Shown here piece by piece: positions 1 to 5,275 of a stretch of 5,275 bases of DNA. How positions within the stretch are numbered: position 1 is the stretch's first letter; the number at the start of each line of letters is the position of its first letter. The position numbers and the translations under genes were made by a program. The notes under the pieces are model-generated. The model saw only the letters and a list, made by a program, of their open reading frames with translations, ran no database searches and was not told the origin of the DNA. The stretch comes from Nitrospirota bacterium (GTDB lineage: Bacteria; Nitrospirota; Thermodesulfovibrionia; Thermodesulfovibrionales; JdFR-88), in contig JAJYGJ010000213.1 of NCBI GenBank assembly GCA_021790695.1, positions 1-5,275 on the forward strand. Reading direction: 5' to 3'.

Positions 1-1
1 G

Positions 2-259
2 GAGGGGCTCATCGAAGGGGCGGAAAGACAGGGGCTTGACGCGCAGGCCGCCCGGGAGCTTGCCCTCCAGACCGCCCAGGGGACCATAAAAATGCTCAAT
101 GAAGGCGCCTCCACGGCCGGGCTCATACGCATGGTCACATCCCCCGGCGGCACCACCCGGGCGGGCCTGGACGTGCTTGAGGCCAGGGGATTTAAGACAA
201 TTCTTTATGATACAATAGAGGCCGCCGCCCTCCGTGCGGCACAACTGGGGAAGGGATAA
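2..259 (+). CDS. proC: Pyrroline-5-carboxylate reductase, C-terminal part (5' end outside window)
   Basis: The product would reduce 1-pyrroline-5-carboxylate to L-proline with NAD(P)H, the last step of proline synthesis, in the cytoplasm. Only the last 85 codons are present, reading in frame from base 2 to a TAA at 257-259. They carry the family's C-terminal signature: a helix (ALQTAQGTIKML) followed by VTSPGGTTRAGLDVLE, then the closing helices with the usual EAA...A pattern. This is the all-helical dimerisation domain, which in the known family also shapes the substrate site around the TSPGGTT loop. The N-terminal NAD(P)-binding Rossmann domain lies left of the window, so its start, promoter and integrity cannot be judged. 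The C-terminal end is of normal length. yggT follows after 15 nt, consistent with one operon. Confidence 0.93.
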   Translation, partial: EGLIEGAERQGLDAQAARELALQTAQGTIKMLNEGASTAGLIRMVTSPGGTTRAGLDVLEARGFKTILYDTIEAAALRAAQLGKG

Positions 260-274
260 GAGAAAAAAACAAAA

Positions 275-577
275 ATGTTCGTCGTCGGCAAATTCATTTC
301 CGTCATGGCCCGCATACTGGACACGGTGCTATGGATATACATGTGGATTATCATAGTCGCCGCCCTGATAAGCTGGGTCAACCCCGACCCTTATAACCCG
401 ATCGTCAGGTTCCTCTACAAGGCGACCGAGCCTGTGCTGCGCCCCATAAGGCGCGTAATCGGCACCATCGGCGGGATAGACATCTCCCCGATAATCGTGA
501 TCTTTGCCATTTACTTCCTGAGGTATTTCGTCATAGCGTCTTTAAGCGAGTTTGCTTTCAGGCTGACGGTCAGATAG
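275..577 (+). CDS. yggT: YggT family integral membrane protein
   Basis: A 100-residue inner-membrane protein of the YggT/YlmG family. Two hydrophobic segments are visible, at about residues 12-35 and 70-90. They are joined by a conserved loop with SWVNPDPYNPIVRFLY, the motif TEPVLRPIRR (about 51-60) and GGIDISPI just before the second helix. These are the hallmark motifs of the family, and the length matches a one-repeat member; many others have two repeats. The biochemical role is not settled: homologues are linked to envelope or osmotic stress and, as YlmG, to the division cluster. The ATG at 275 is supported by a start that aligns with typical family N-termini. Its Shine-Dalgarno is poor: AAGGGA ends about 18 nt upstream, within the proC end, and the leader is A-rich. 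A later ATG at residue 11 would clip the N-terminus. It lies 15 nt after proC and 20 nt before divIVA. Confidence 0.93.
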   Translation: MFVVGKFISVMARILDTVLWIYMWIIIVAALISWVNPDPYNPIVRFLYKATEPVLRPIRRVIGTIGGIDISPIIVIFAIYFLRYFVIASLSEFAFRLTVR

Positions 578-580
578 GGC

Positions 581-589
581 AAAAGGAGG
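581..589 (+). promoter_or_regulatory. Shine-Dalgarno fixing the TTG start of divIVA
   Basis: AAAAGGAGG ends 8 nt before the TTG at 598, which is optimal spacing. The nearer ATG at 593 is only 3 nt from the site and in another frame, where it stops after two codons (ATG CGT TGA). No other ATG or GTG in the divIVA frame lies between the yggT stop and 598. TTG is therefore the only reasonable start. Confidence 0.8.
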
Positions 590-597
590 CTGATGCG

Positions 598-1122
598 TTG
601 AGAATAACACCTCTGGATATTCAACAGAAGCAGTTCCCCGTGAAATTCCGCGGATTCGACATGGACGAGGTATATGCGTTCCTGGAGCTTGTCAGGGAGG
701 AGATGGAGGAGTTGATGCGGGAGAACTCTTCCATGAAGGAGACCGTCTCCAGGCTGGAAAACCAGCTCAAGGACTACAAAAACATGGAGACCTCCCTGAA
801 AGACACGCTCATGACCGCCCAACAGATGGTGGACGATTACAAGGCTAATGCGCGAAAGGAAGCCGAGCTTGTCCTCAGGGAATCCGAGATAAAGGCCGAG
901 GAGATGCTCCGGGACGCCCAGGAGCGCGTGGTGAAGATACACGAGGACATCGTAGATCTGAAGGGCATAAGAAGGCATTTCAAGGAAGAGCTGAAGCGCC
1001 TCATCCAGAACCACCTTCAACTCATGGAGTTCGACAGGGAAAGGGAAGGGGAAGGCGAGGCGGCGCGGAGCGAAAGCGATTTCGCCGGAGGCGACGCCGG
1101 GCGCGGGGCCGATGAGTTGTGA
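598..1122 (+). CDS. divIVA: DivIVA-domain coiled-coil protein
   Basis: A 174-residue cytoplasmic protein expected to sit at curved membrane or poles as a scaffold. The N-terminal DivIVA/GpsB domain is clear: TPLDI near the start, then FRGFDMDEVYAFL. By direct count F17, R18 and G19 fall at the same positions as the membrane-binding F17 and R18 of Bacillus subtilis DivIVA. A long, highly charged coiled coil follows (about 25-145), rich in E, K, M and Q in heptad-like spacing, with an ARKEAELVLRESEIKAEEML stretch typical of the family's second coiled coil. The last 30 residues are a Gly/Glu/Ala/Arg low-complexity tail. The start is TTG with a strong Shine-Dalgarno site. The stop TGA overlaps the hisS GTG by 4 nt (GTGA), suggesting translational coupling. 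Its place after yggT mirrors ylmG-divIVA in Firmicutes. The family is certain; the exact role (division, pole or growth) is inferred, because the tail that recruits partners is not conserved. Confidence 0.9.
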   Translation: MRITPLDIQQKQFPVKFRGFDMDEVYAFLELVREEMEELMRENSSMKETVSRLENQLKDYKNMETSLKDTLMTAQQMVDDYKANARKEAELVLRESEIKAEEMLRDAQERVVKIHEDIVDLKGIRRHFKEELKRLIQNHLQLMEFDREREGEGEAARSESDFAGGDAGRGADEL

Positions 1123-2396
1123 CAAAACCCCGTTTTACCTTTTCGTCCCTGAAGGGCATCCCCGATGTCCTGCCCCCCGAGACCATCCTCTGGAATAAGA
1201 TAGAAAGCGCCGCCTGCGAGGTCTTCGGCTCCTGCGGATACGACGAGATAAGGACCCCCGTAATGGAGCCCTCCGAGCTTTTCCTCCGGAGCATCGGGGA
1301 ATCCTCGGACATCGTGGCCAAGGAGATGTACAGCTTTACCGACAAGGGCGGCAGGGGCATAAGCCTTCGCCCCGAGGGCACGGCCGGCGTCGTGCGCGCT
1401 TACGTGGAGCACAACCTGCCGGTCCGGCCCGCCCCGCAGAAATTCTTCTACCGCGGGCCCATGTTCCGTTACGAGAGGCCGCAGAAGGGCAGGCAGAGAC
1501 AATTCCACCAGATCGGCGCCGAGTGTTTCGGGGCCTCCCATCCCGGCATGGACGCGGAACTTGTGATGATGCTCATGGCCTTCCTGGAGAAGGCCGGCAT
1601 AAGCGGGCTATCGCTCGAAATGAACTCCATAGGGTGCCCGGAATGCCGGGCCGCCTTCAAAGAGCGTCTGAGAGCGTATTTCGGGCCCCATCTCCCGGAA
1701 CTCTGCCCCGATTGCAATCGCCGCTTTGAGCAAAACCCGCTCCGGATACTGGACTGCAAGGTGGAGCGGTGCATCGAGATCGGGGCGGACGCCCCGCTCA
1801 TATCGGAAAGCCTCTGCCCGGAATGCAGACGGCACTTTGACTCGGTCCTGGCCCTGCTCACCGCGATGAAGACCCCCTATGCCGTGAACCCGCGCATGGT
1901 GAGGGGCCTGGATTATTACACGAGGACCGTCTTCGAGGTCAAAAGCGGGCGCCTGGGGGCACAGAACGCGGTGGCCGCCGGCGGCAGGTACGACCTGCTC
2001 GTCTCGGAGTTCGGCGGGCCGGAAACGCCCGCCCTGGGTTTCGCGGCGGGCATGGAAAGGCTTGCGAAACTCCTTGCGGAAGAAACGCTTTTTAAAGACC
2101 TTATGGAAAAAACAGGCGGGCAGCCGGAGGTCTTCATAGCCCCCCTGGGCGATGCGGCCGGGGCCGCCGCCCTGGTTTCGGCCGGCCTTATGAGGTCCCG
2201 CGGAATAAGGGTGGAGATCGGCTGGGACGGATCGCTAAAGAGCAAATTGAGGAGGGCCGACAAGATGGGAGCAAAGCTCGTTGTGATCATCGGAGAAGAC
2301 GAGCTCAAGTCGGGCATGTACAAATGGAAAGACCTCAAGAGCGGCGAATCCGGGGAAATCGGGGCCGCGGAAATCCCCGGTCTCCTGTCCCGGTAG
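1119..2396 (+). CDS. hisS: Histidine--tRNA ligase (class II)
   Basis: This enzyme charges tRNA-His with histidine using ATP, in the cytoplasm, as a homodimer. The length of 425 residues is normal. The class II core is complete: motif 1 region around 42-64 (YDEIRTPVMEPSELF); ISLRPEGTAGVVRAY (81-95); motif 2 at 109-134 (FFYRGPMFRYERP then RQFHQIGAE); the histidine-binding RGLDYYTRTVFE (262-273); AAGGRYD (286-292); and motif 3 PALGFAAGMERL (304-315). The anticodon-binding domain covers roughly 335-425. An insertion between motif 2 and the histidine site carries four Cys pairs: C173/C176, C196/C199, C213/C218 and C233/C236. These could hold zinc. The start is GTG, overlapping the divIVA stop (GTGA), without a strong Shine-Dalgarno site, so translation probably depends on reinitiation. 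MTKPRF...LKGIPDVLP fits family N-termini. The gene ends 20 nt from the convergent tatD fusion gene. Confidence 0.97.
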   Translation: MTKPRFTFSSLKGIPDVLPPETILWNKIESAACEVFGSCGYDEIRTPVMEPSELFLRSIGESSDIVAKEMYSFTDKGGRGISLRPEGTAGVVRAYVEHNLPVRPAPQKFFYRGPMFRYERPQKGRQRQFHQIGAECFGASHPGMDAELVMMLMAFLEKAGISGLSLEMNSIGCPECRAAFKERLRAYFGPHLPELCPDCNRRFEQNPLRILDCKVERCIEIGADAPLISESLCPECRRHFDSVLALLTAMKTPYAVNPRMVRGLDYYTRTVFEVKSGRLGAQNAVAAGGRYDLLVSEFGGPETPALGFAAGMERLAKLLAEETLFKDLMEKTGGQPEVFIAPLGDAAGAAALVSAGLMRSRGIRVEIGWDGSLKSKLRRADKMGAKLVVIIGEDELKSGMYKWKDLKSGESGEIGAAEIPGLLSR

Positions 2397-2416
2397 AACC
2401 TGTCTCAAAATTGATT

Positions 2417-3850
2417 CTAGCCGACCACGTCCATTTTCCGCACCCTGAAATCCTTTACCCCCAGAGAGAGGGCGAGCGACCTGCAGGCGGCCACGTCAAC
2501 GCCGTCGGTCTCCACAACCGTTACCCGGACCTCCGGAACGTACCGGACGGATTGCCTTATGAAATCGATGAGCGCTTCGAAGGCGCGGGGCTGGCGCGGT
2601 TTGCAGAGCCGGATGTAGGTCTCTTCATCCTGGGCGTCGAGACTTATCGAGAGGCTGTCCACAAGGCCCTTCAGCTCGGGCAGTATGTTCCTTTCGTTTA
2701 TGAGACTGCCCTGCCCGTTGGTGTTGACCCTCACCTTTGCTCCCCTCGCCTTCACCCGGGCGGCCACCTCCTTGACGACGTCAAGCCTCATCAGGGGTTC
2801 GCCGTAGCCGCAGAAGACGATCTCCCCGTATCGGCCCGGATCGCCTATCGCCTCAATCAGCTCTCCGGCCTCCGGCTCCCGCGCAAGCCGGAGATTGTGC
2901 CCCTTGACGAAATCGCTGCGGAACCTCGCGCAAAACGAACAACTGTTGGAACACCTGTTTGTCAGGTTCAGATAAAGGCTGTCCCTTATCTGGTAGACGA
3001 TAGCGCCCCCCGCGATCTCATCCCCGCCCGGCGCTGCTCCAAGGCCGAAAAGCCTCGATGCGTTCAGCGTTGTGATCCTCGCCAGGTCCTCCACGGAAAT
3101 GCCCCGGAGGCCGGCTATCACCTTTGCGGTATGCGCCAGATAGGCGGGCTCGTTCCTCCTGCCCCGGAAAGGCTCCGGGGCAAGATACGGCGCGTCAGTC
3201 TCGACAAGGAGATAATCGTCGGGGATTTCAGCAACGGCCCGCCTCAGGGCGTCCGCCTTCTTGAAGGTGACGGACCCCGCGACGGAGATGTACAAACCCA
3301 TGGCCGCGGCCGCCGCGGCCGTCCGCGCATCCCCGGAAAAGCAGTGGAGGGCACCGCTTCCGTAACCCGACTGCTCCAGGATTTCAAGCGCCTCCTCACC
3401 CGCGTCTCGCGAATGCACGATGACCGGAAGCCCGGTCTCCCTTGCGATCTCCACCTGCATCTTGAAGGCATGTATCTGCGCCTCCTTCGTCGAGTGCATA
3501 TAGTGGTAATCAAGCCCCGTCTCGCCGACGGCGACCGTTTTTTCGTCCGAGGCGAGGGCCAGCAGGCGCTTGAAGGCATTGTCGTCGAAATCCGAGGCCT
3601 CGTGCGGATGGAGGCCCACGGCCGCGTAAACGGACGGATGGGCATGGGCAATCCGCAGGGCCGCCCCGGAGCTTTCGATGCCGGTCCCCACCGTTATGAT
3701 GTTGCCAACTCCCGGGGAAAAGGCCCGCGCCCGGTCTATGACCTCCTGCCTGTCGGCGTCATACCGGGGGTCATCCAGGTGGCAATGGGTGTCCGTAAGG
3801 AGCGCGGTGCGGGTTTTTTTTTCACTCATGTTGGAAGATTTTTCAAGCAT
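2417..3850 (-). CDS. TatD family metal-dependent hydrolase fused to a radical SAM domain
   Basis: One reading frame encodes two enzymes. Residue numbers count from the upstream GTG at 3865. Residues about 22-275 are a complete TatD hydrolase with all expected metal ligands: DTHCHL (H27, H29), GETGLDY (E115), HSRD (H151), HCFSG (H174) and ETDAPYLAP (D224), plus GRRNEP. TatD proteins are Mg/Mn-dependent 3'-5' DNases or related hydrolases. After a short Gly/Ala linker (about 276-290), residues 291-482 form a radical SAM domain with the 4Fe-4S motif CX3CX2C (C305, C309, C312), a GYGEPL SAM-binding motif (353-358), VNTNG (380-384) and SISLDA (406-411). The radical SAM substrate is unknown. I prefer the ATG at 3850 as start because GGGGGTG lies 6 nt upstream; GTG 3865 and ATG 3829 remain possible. 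A9 lies in codons 15-18. The gene follows apgM by 36 nt and probably shares its transcript. Confidence 0.9.
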   Translation of the reverse strand: MLEKSSNMSEKKTRTALLTDTHCHLDDPRYDADRQEVIDRARAFSPGVGNIITVGTGIESSGAALRIAHAHPSVYAAVGLHPHEASDFDDNAFKRLLALASDEKTVAVGETGLDYHYMHSTKEAQIHAFKMQVEIARETGLPVIVHSRDAGEEALEILEQSGYGSGALHCFSGDARTAAAAAAMGLYISVAGSVTFKKADALRRAVAEIPDDYLLVETDAPYLAPEPFRGRRNEPAYLAHTAKVIAGLRGISVEDLARITTLNASRLFGLGAAPGGDEIAGGAIVYQIRDSLYLNLTNRCSNSCSFCARFRSDFVKGHNLRLAREPEAGELIEAIGDPGRYGEIVFCGYGEPLMRLDVVKEVAARVKARGAKVRVNTNGQGSLINERNILPELKGLVDSLSISLDAQDEETYIRLCKPRQPRAFEALIDFIRQSVRYVPEVRVTVVETDGVDVAACRSLALSLGVKDFRVRKMDVVG

Positions 3851-3856
3851 GGAAGA

Positions 3857-3863
3857 CACCCCC
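3857..3863 (-). promoter_or_regulatory. Shine-Dalgarno-like site deciding the TatD-fusion start
   Basis: On the minus strand GGGGGTG matches the GGAGGTG consensus apart from one G that can wobble-pair with U. It sits 6 nt before the ATG at 3850. The GTG at 3865 lies on the upstream edge of this site and has no comparable site of its own. The ATG at 3829 also lacks one. This favours 3850 over the longer open frame. Confidence 0.5.
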
Positions 3864-3871
3864 ACTCTGGT

Positions 3872-3889
3872 CCGGGATCACCGGGATCA
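3872..3889. repeat. Two tandem copies of a 9-bp unit at the apgM 3' end
   Basis: The unit CCGGGATCA occurs twice in direct succession (3872-3880 and 3881-3889). On the minus strand each copy begins with TGA in the apgM frame. The first TGA met (3887-3889) ends apgM and the second is an in-frame backup stop three codons later (TGA TCC CGG TGA). It looks like a small tandem duplication. Confidence 0.85.
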
Positions 3890-5122
3890 GGAGCCGAACT
3901 TCTTCAGCCGCCCCGCGTTTGCAAGCGCAAGGGGCATAATTGACACCGAGGGGATGATGCCAAGCTCGCCTCTCACGCACTGCCTTTCGGAAAAACCGTC
4001 GCAAAGGCCGCCAAACACGTAAGGGGAATGGATCATCAACGGGACGGGATGCCAGCTATGGGATTTCATCACGGCGGGCGTGCTGTGGTCCCCGGTTACC
4101 ACCAACACGTCCGGTTTCATGGAAAGTATGGCCGGCACGGCCCCGTCGGCCTCCTCGATCCTGCCTACCTTGCCGGAGAAATCGCCGTCCTCTCCCAGGG
4201 AGTCGGTCTTCTTGAAGTGGATGAAGAAGAAATCGTAACCGTTCCAGTTGTCCTTCATGTATTCAAGCTCGGCGTTTATGTCCCCGGAGAAATCCGGCGC
4301 TTCCATCCCGATGAGGCGCGCCAGCCCCCTGTACATGGGATAGGAAGCAACGGCCAGGGCCCGCAGGCCGTAGGCCTCGGAAAAGGACGGCATCCTCGGA
4401 TGCGTCGAAAACCCCCTGGCCAGCACGAAATTCTGGGGGTGATCGTCCTTCAGCACAAGGGCGGCCCTTTCTATGAATTTCCGGGCGGCCTCCGCCACCT
4501 TTGCGGCCTTCGGGTGCCGTGGTATGAAAGGCAGCGGCGCCAGGCCCACGGCCTGGGGGTCGGAATCGTTTATCATGGCGGCCTCGGGCGCAAGCGCCTC
4601 CGGGAACCTCATGATGACGGCGAAACGGTGCTCCATCCCGGCTCCGAAGATGAATTGGACCCCGTCTATCATGGGGATCTCCCGCTGGAGCCGCTCCGTC
4701 ACCTTGCGCATCTTTTCGGTCGGCGGCCTCCCGGCCCGCCTGTCCGTCACGACATTATTTTCAACCGTGGCGTAATTGCACCTTATGGCCACGTCCGTCC
4801 GCTTCACATCGAGCCCGAGGCCCATGGCCTCAAGTATGCCCCTTCCTATCTCCCATTGGAGGGGGTTGTACCCGAAAAGACCCAGGTGGCCGGGTCCGCT
4901 GCCGGGAGTGATCCCGGGGCCTACCGGAACGTGCAGGCCGCAGGCGGAGTTCCGGGCCAGACTGTCCAGGTTCGGGGTGGAGGCGGCCTCGAGGCCGGTT
5001 TTCCCGTCAAACGGAGACGCGTGGTCTCTCATAGGCAGCCCTCCCAGGCCGTCCATGACGTACAGGACTATCTTGCTTTCGTTTTTTTGCAGCAGTTCCT
5101 TTATGACCGATTGCACGATCAT
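3887..5122 (-). CDS. apgM: 2,3-bisphosphoglycerate-independent phosphoglycerate mutase, archaeal (ApgM) type
   Basis: The enzyme interconverts 3- and 2-phosphoglycerate in glycolysis and gluconeogenesis without a 2,3-BPG cofactor. It is a cytoplasmic alkaline-phosphatase-superfamily metalloenzyme. The 411 residues match the ApgM family. Seen in order: IVLYVMDGLGGLP (metal-binding D24), EAASTPNLDSLA (45-56), ITPGSGPGHLGLFGYNP (nucleophile candidate S75), EIGRGILEAMG (91-101), VAIRCN (111-116), HRFAVIMR (165-172), KKTDSLGEDGD (304-314; D307), VVTGDHSTP (341-349; D345, H346) and SHSWHPVPLM (354-363; H355, H358). The position usually occupied by a metal-binding His in the D-x-x-G-H motif is E311 here. 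The ATG at 5122 is the only nearby in-frame start. The best Shine-Dalgarno, AAAGGGAG, is 19 nt away, unusually far. The gene is first in a - strand pair with the TatD fusion and probably has its own promoter upstream. Confidence 0.93.
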   Translation of the reverse strand: MIVQSVIKELLQKNESKIVLYVMDGLGGLPMRDHASPFDGKTGLEAASTPNLDSLARNSACGLHVPVGPGITPGSGPGHLGLFGYNPLQWEIGRGILEAMGLGLDVKRTDVAIRCNYATVENNVVTDRRAGRPPTEKMRKVTERLQREIPMIDGVQFIFGAGMEHRFAVIMRFPEALAPEAAMINDSDPQAVGLAPLPFIPRHPKAAKVAEAARKFIERAALVLKDDHPQNFVLARGFSTHPRMPSFSEAYGLRALAVASYPMYRGLARLIGMEAPDFSGDINAELEYMKDNWNGYDFFFIHFKKTDSLGEDGDFSGKVGRIEEADGAVPAILSMKPDVLVVTGDHSTPAVMKSHSWHPVPLMIHSPYVFGGLCDGFSERQCVRGELGIIPSVSIMPLALANAGRLKKFGS

Positions 5123-5168
5123 CCATTTTACTGCAAAGCCGCTCCCTTTGAAAAGCGAGGGGGGATTC

Positions 5169-5195
5169 TTTATAATTATCTGACGTCGCCTGCAA
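5169..5195 (-). promoter_or_regulatory. Candidate sigma-70-like promoter for apgM
   Basis: On the minus strand TATAAA (5169-5174) could be a -10 box and TTGCAG (5190-5195) a -35 box, with a 15-nt spacer. This is a little short; reading the -35 as CTTGCA gives 16 nt. It lies 46 nt upstream of the apgM ATG. The match is moderate and based on consensus alone. Confidence 0.3.
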
Positions 5196-5217
5196 GTTTT
5201 CCGGGGGCCAGGATATC

Positions 5218-5241
5218 GGCTTGCCGCTGGTGGCTTGCCGC
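5218..5241. repeat. Perfect 10-bp direct repeat, 14-bp period
   Basis: GGCTTGCCGC occurs at 5218-5227 and again at 5232-5241, separated by TGGT. The second copy contains the putative -35 box of the + strand promoter candidate. Both copies lie upstream of the apgM promoter candidate. It could be a paired operator site, but no known regulator motif is recognised. Confidence 0.6.
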
Positions 5242-5264
5242 GGGGTCAAGCGAGCGAATATGAT
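5235..5264 (+). promoter_or_regulatory. Candidate promoter reading rightward out of the window
   Basis: TTGCCG (5235-5240) and TATGAT (5259-5264) are separated by 18 nt and resemble sigma-70 -35 and -10 boxes. Only 11 nt follow before the window ends, so the gene it would serve cannot be seen. The -10 match is good; the -35 match is partial. Confidence 0.3.
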
Positions 5265-5275
5265 AAAAATTAAGA

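Larger units (their letters stand above)
5123..5275. other. Non-coding region upstream of apgM
   Basis: No credible gene is seen in these 153 nt; open frames crossing it are extensions of apgM or its antisense shadow. The half next to apgM has an AT-rich block (5165-5180). The far end is also AT-rich (5257-5275). Between them is a GC-rich part with a direct repeat. The layout is what one expects between divergent genes, with the second gene lying beyond the right edge. Confidence 0.6.

Noticed and set aside
593..601. ATG near the divIVA ribosome-binding site
   Set aside because: It is in another frame, reads ATG CGT TGA, and is only 3 nt from the Shine-Dalgarno site. The TTG at 598 fits spacing and family alignment.
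511..1125. Minus-strand open frame (204 codons) opposite divIVA
   Set aside because: Leu/His-rich mirror of the coiled-coil codons; the + strand has a clear DivIVA domain with a good ribosome-binding site.
2350..2380. 7-bp inverted repeat near the hisS end as an intrinsic terminator
   Set aside because: The loop is 17 nt, it lies within the coding sequence and no T-tract follows on either strand.
3811..3822. GGG followed by T9 on the + strand, resembling a terminator tail
   Set aside because: No stem precedes it, and it lies inside the 5' end of a minus-strand gene where it encodes Glu-Lys-Lys.
2324..3943. Long + strand open frame (539 codons) opposite the TatD-radical SAM gene
   Set aside because: It overlaps hisS and runs fully antisense to a gene with unmistakable TatD and radical SAM motifs. 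Its translation has no recognisable domain and is rich in Arg, Gly and Pro, as expected from the reverse of a GC-rich gene.
4028..5263. Long + strand open frame (411 codons) opposite apgM
   Set aside because: The same length as apgM is coincidence. The translation is low-complexity Gly/Arg/Pro/His with no motif, while the minus strand carries all ApgM motifs.
1..5275. CRISPR array, tRNA/rRNA gene, transposon ends or defence system
   Set aside because: No regularly spaced repeats, cloverleaf-like segments, transposase motifs or toxin/effector genes were seen. All of the sequence except the right-hand 153 nt and short gaps is accounted for by six ordinary reading frames.

Overview
The window is a GC-rich stretch of bacterial chromosome with five complete genes and one partial gene. 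They form two convergent groups whose 3' ends lie 20 nt apart. The base and codon use (high GC, yet frequent AUA and AGG codons), the proC-yggT-divIVA order, and an archaeal-type phosphoglycerate mutase together suggest a Desulfobacterota/Deltaproteobacteria- or Nitrospirota-like organism. This placement is an inference from gene content and style, not a phylogenetic result.

Left group, + strand (2-2396): the C-terminal end of proC (pyrroline-5-carboxylate reductase), yggT (small two-helix membrane protein), a DivIVA-family coiled-coil protein starting with TTG, and hisS (histidyl-tRNA synthetase) starting with GTG. The gaps are 15 nt, 20 nt and a 4-nt overlap, so this looks like one transcription unit whose promoter lies left of the window. 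The yggT-divIVA pair resembles the ylmG-divIVA part of the Gram-positive division cluster. It probably links envelope or pole organisation to housekeeping genes.

Right group, - strand (5122 down to 2417): an apgM-type cofactor-independent phosphoglycerate mutase, then a single polypeptide joining a TatD-family metal-dependent hydrolase to a radical SAM domain. The radical SAM half has no assigned function. The fusion is the most unusual protein in the window.

Right edge (5123-5275): a 153-nt non-coding region with a candidate - strand promoter for apgM, a candidate + strand promoter reading out of the window, and a perfect 10-bp direct repeat overlapping the latter. No RNA genes, mobile elements, CRISPR arrays or intrinsic terminators were seen. 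I found no clearly new multi-gene system. The points deserving a second look are the TatD-radical SAM fusion, a substituted metal-ligand position in ApgM, the A9 tract near the fusion gene's start, and the repeat in the divergent promoter region.
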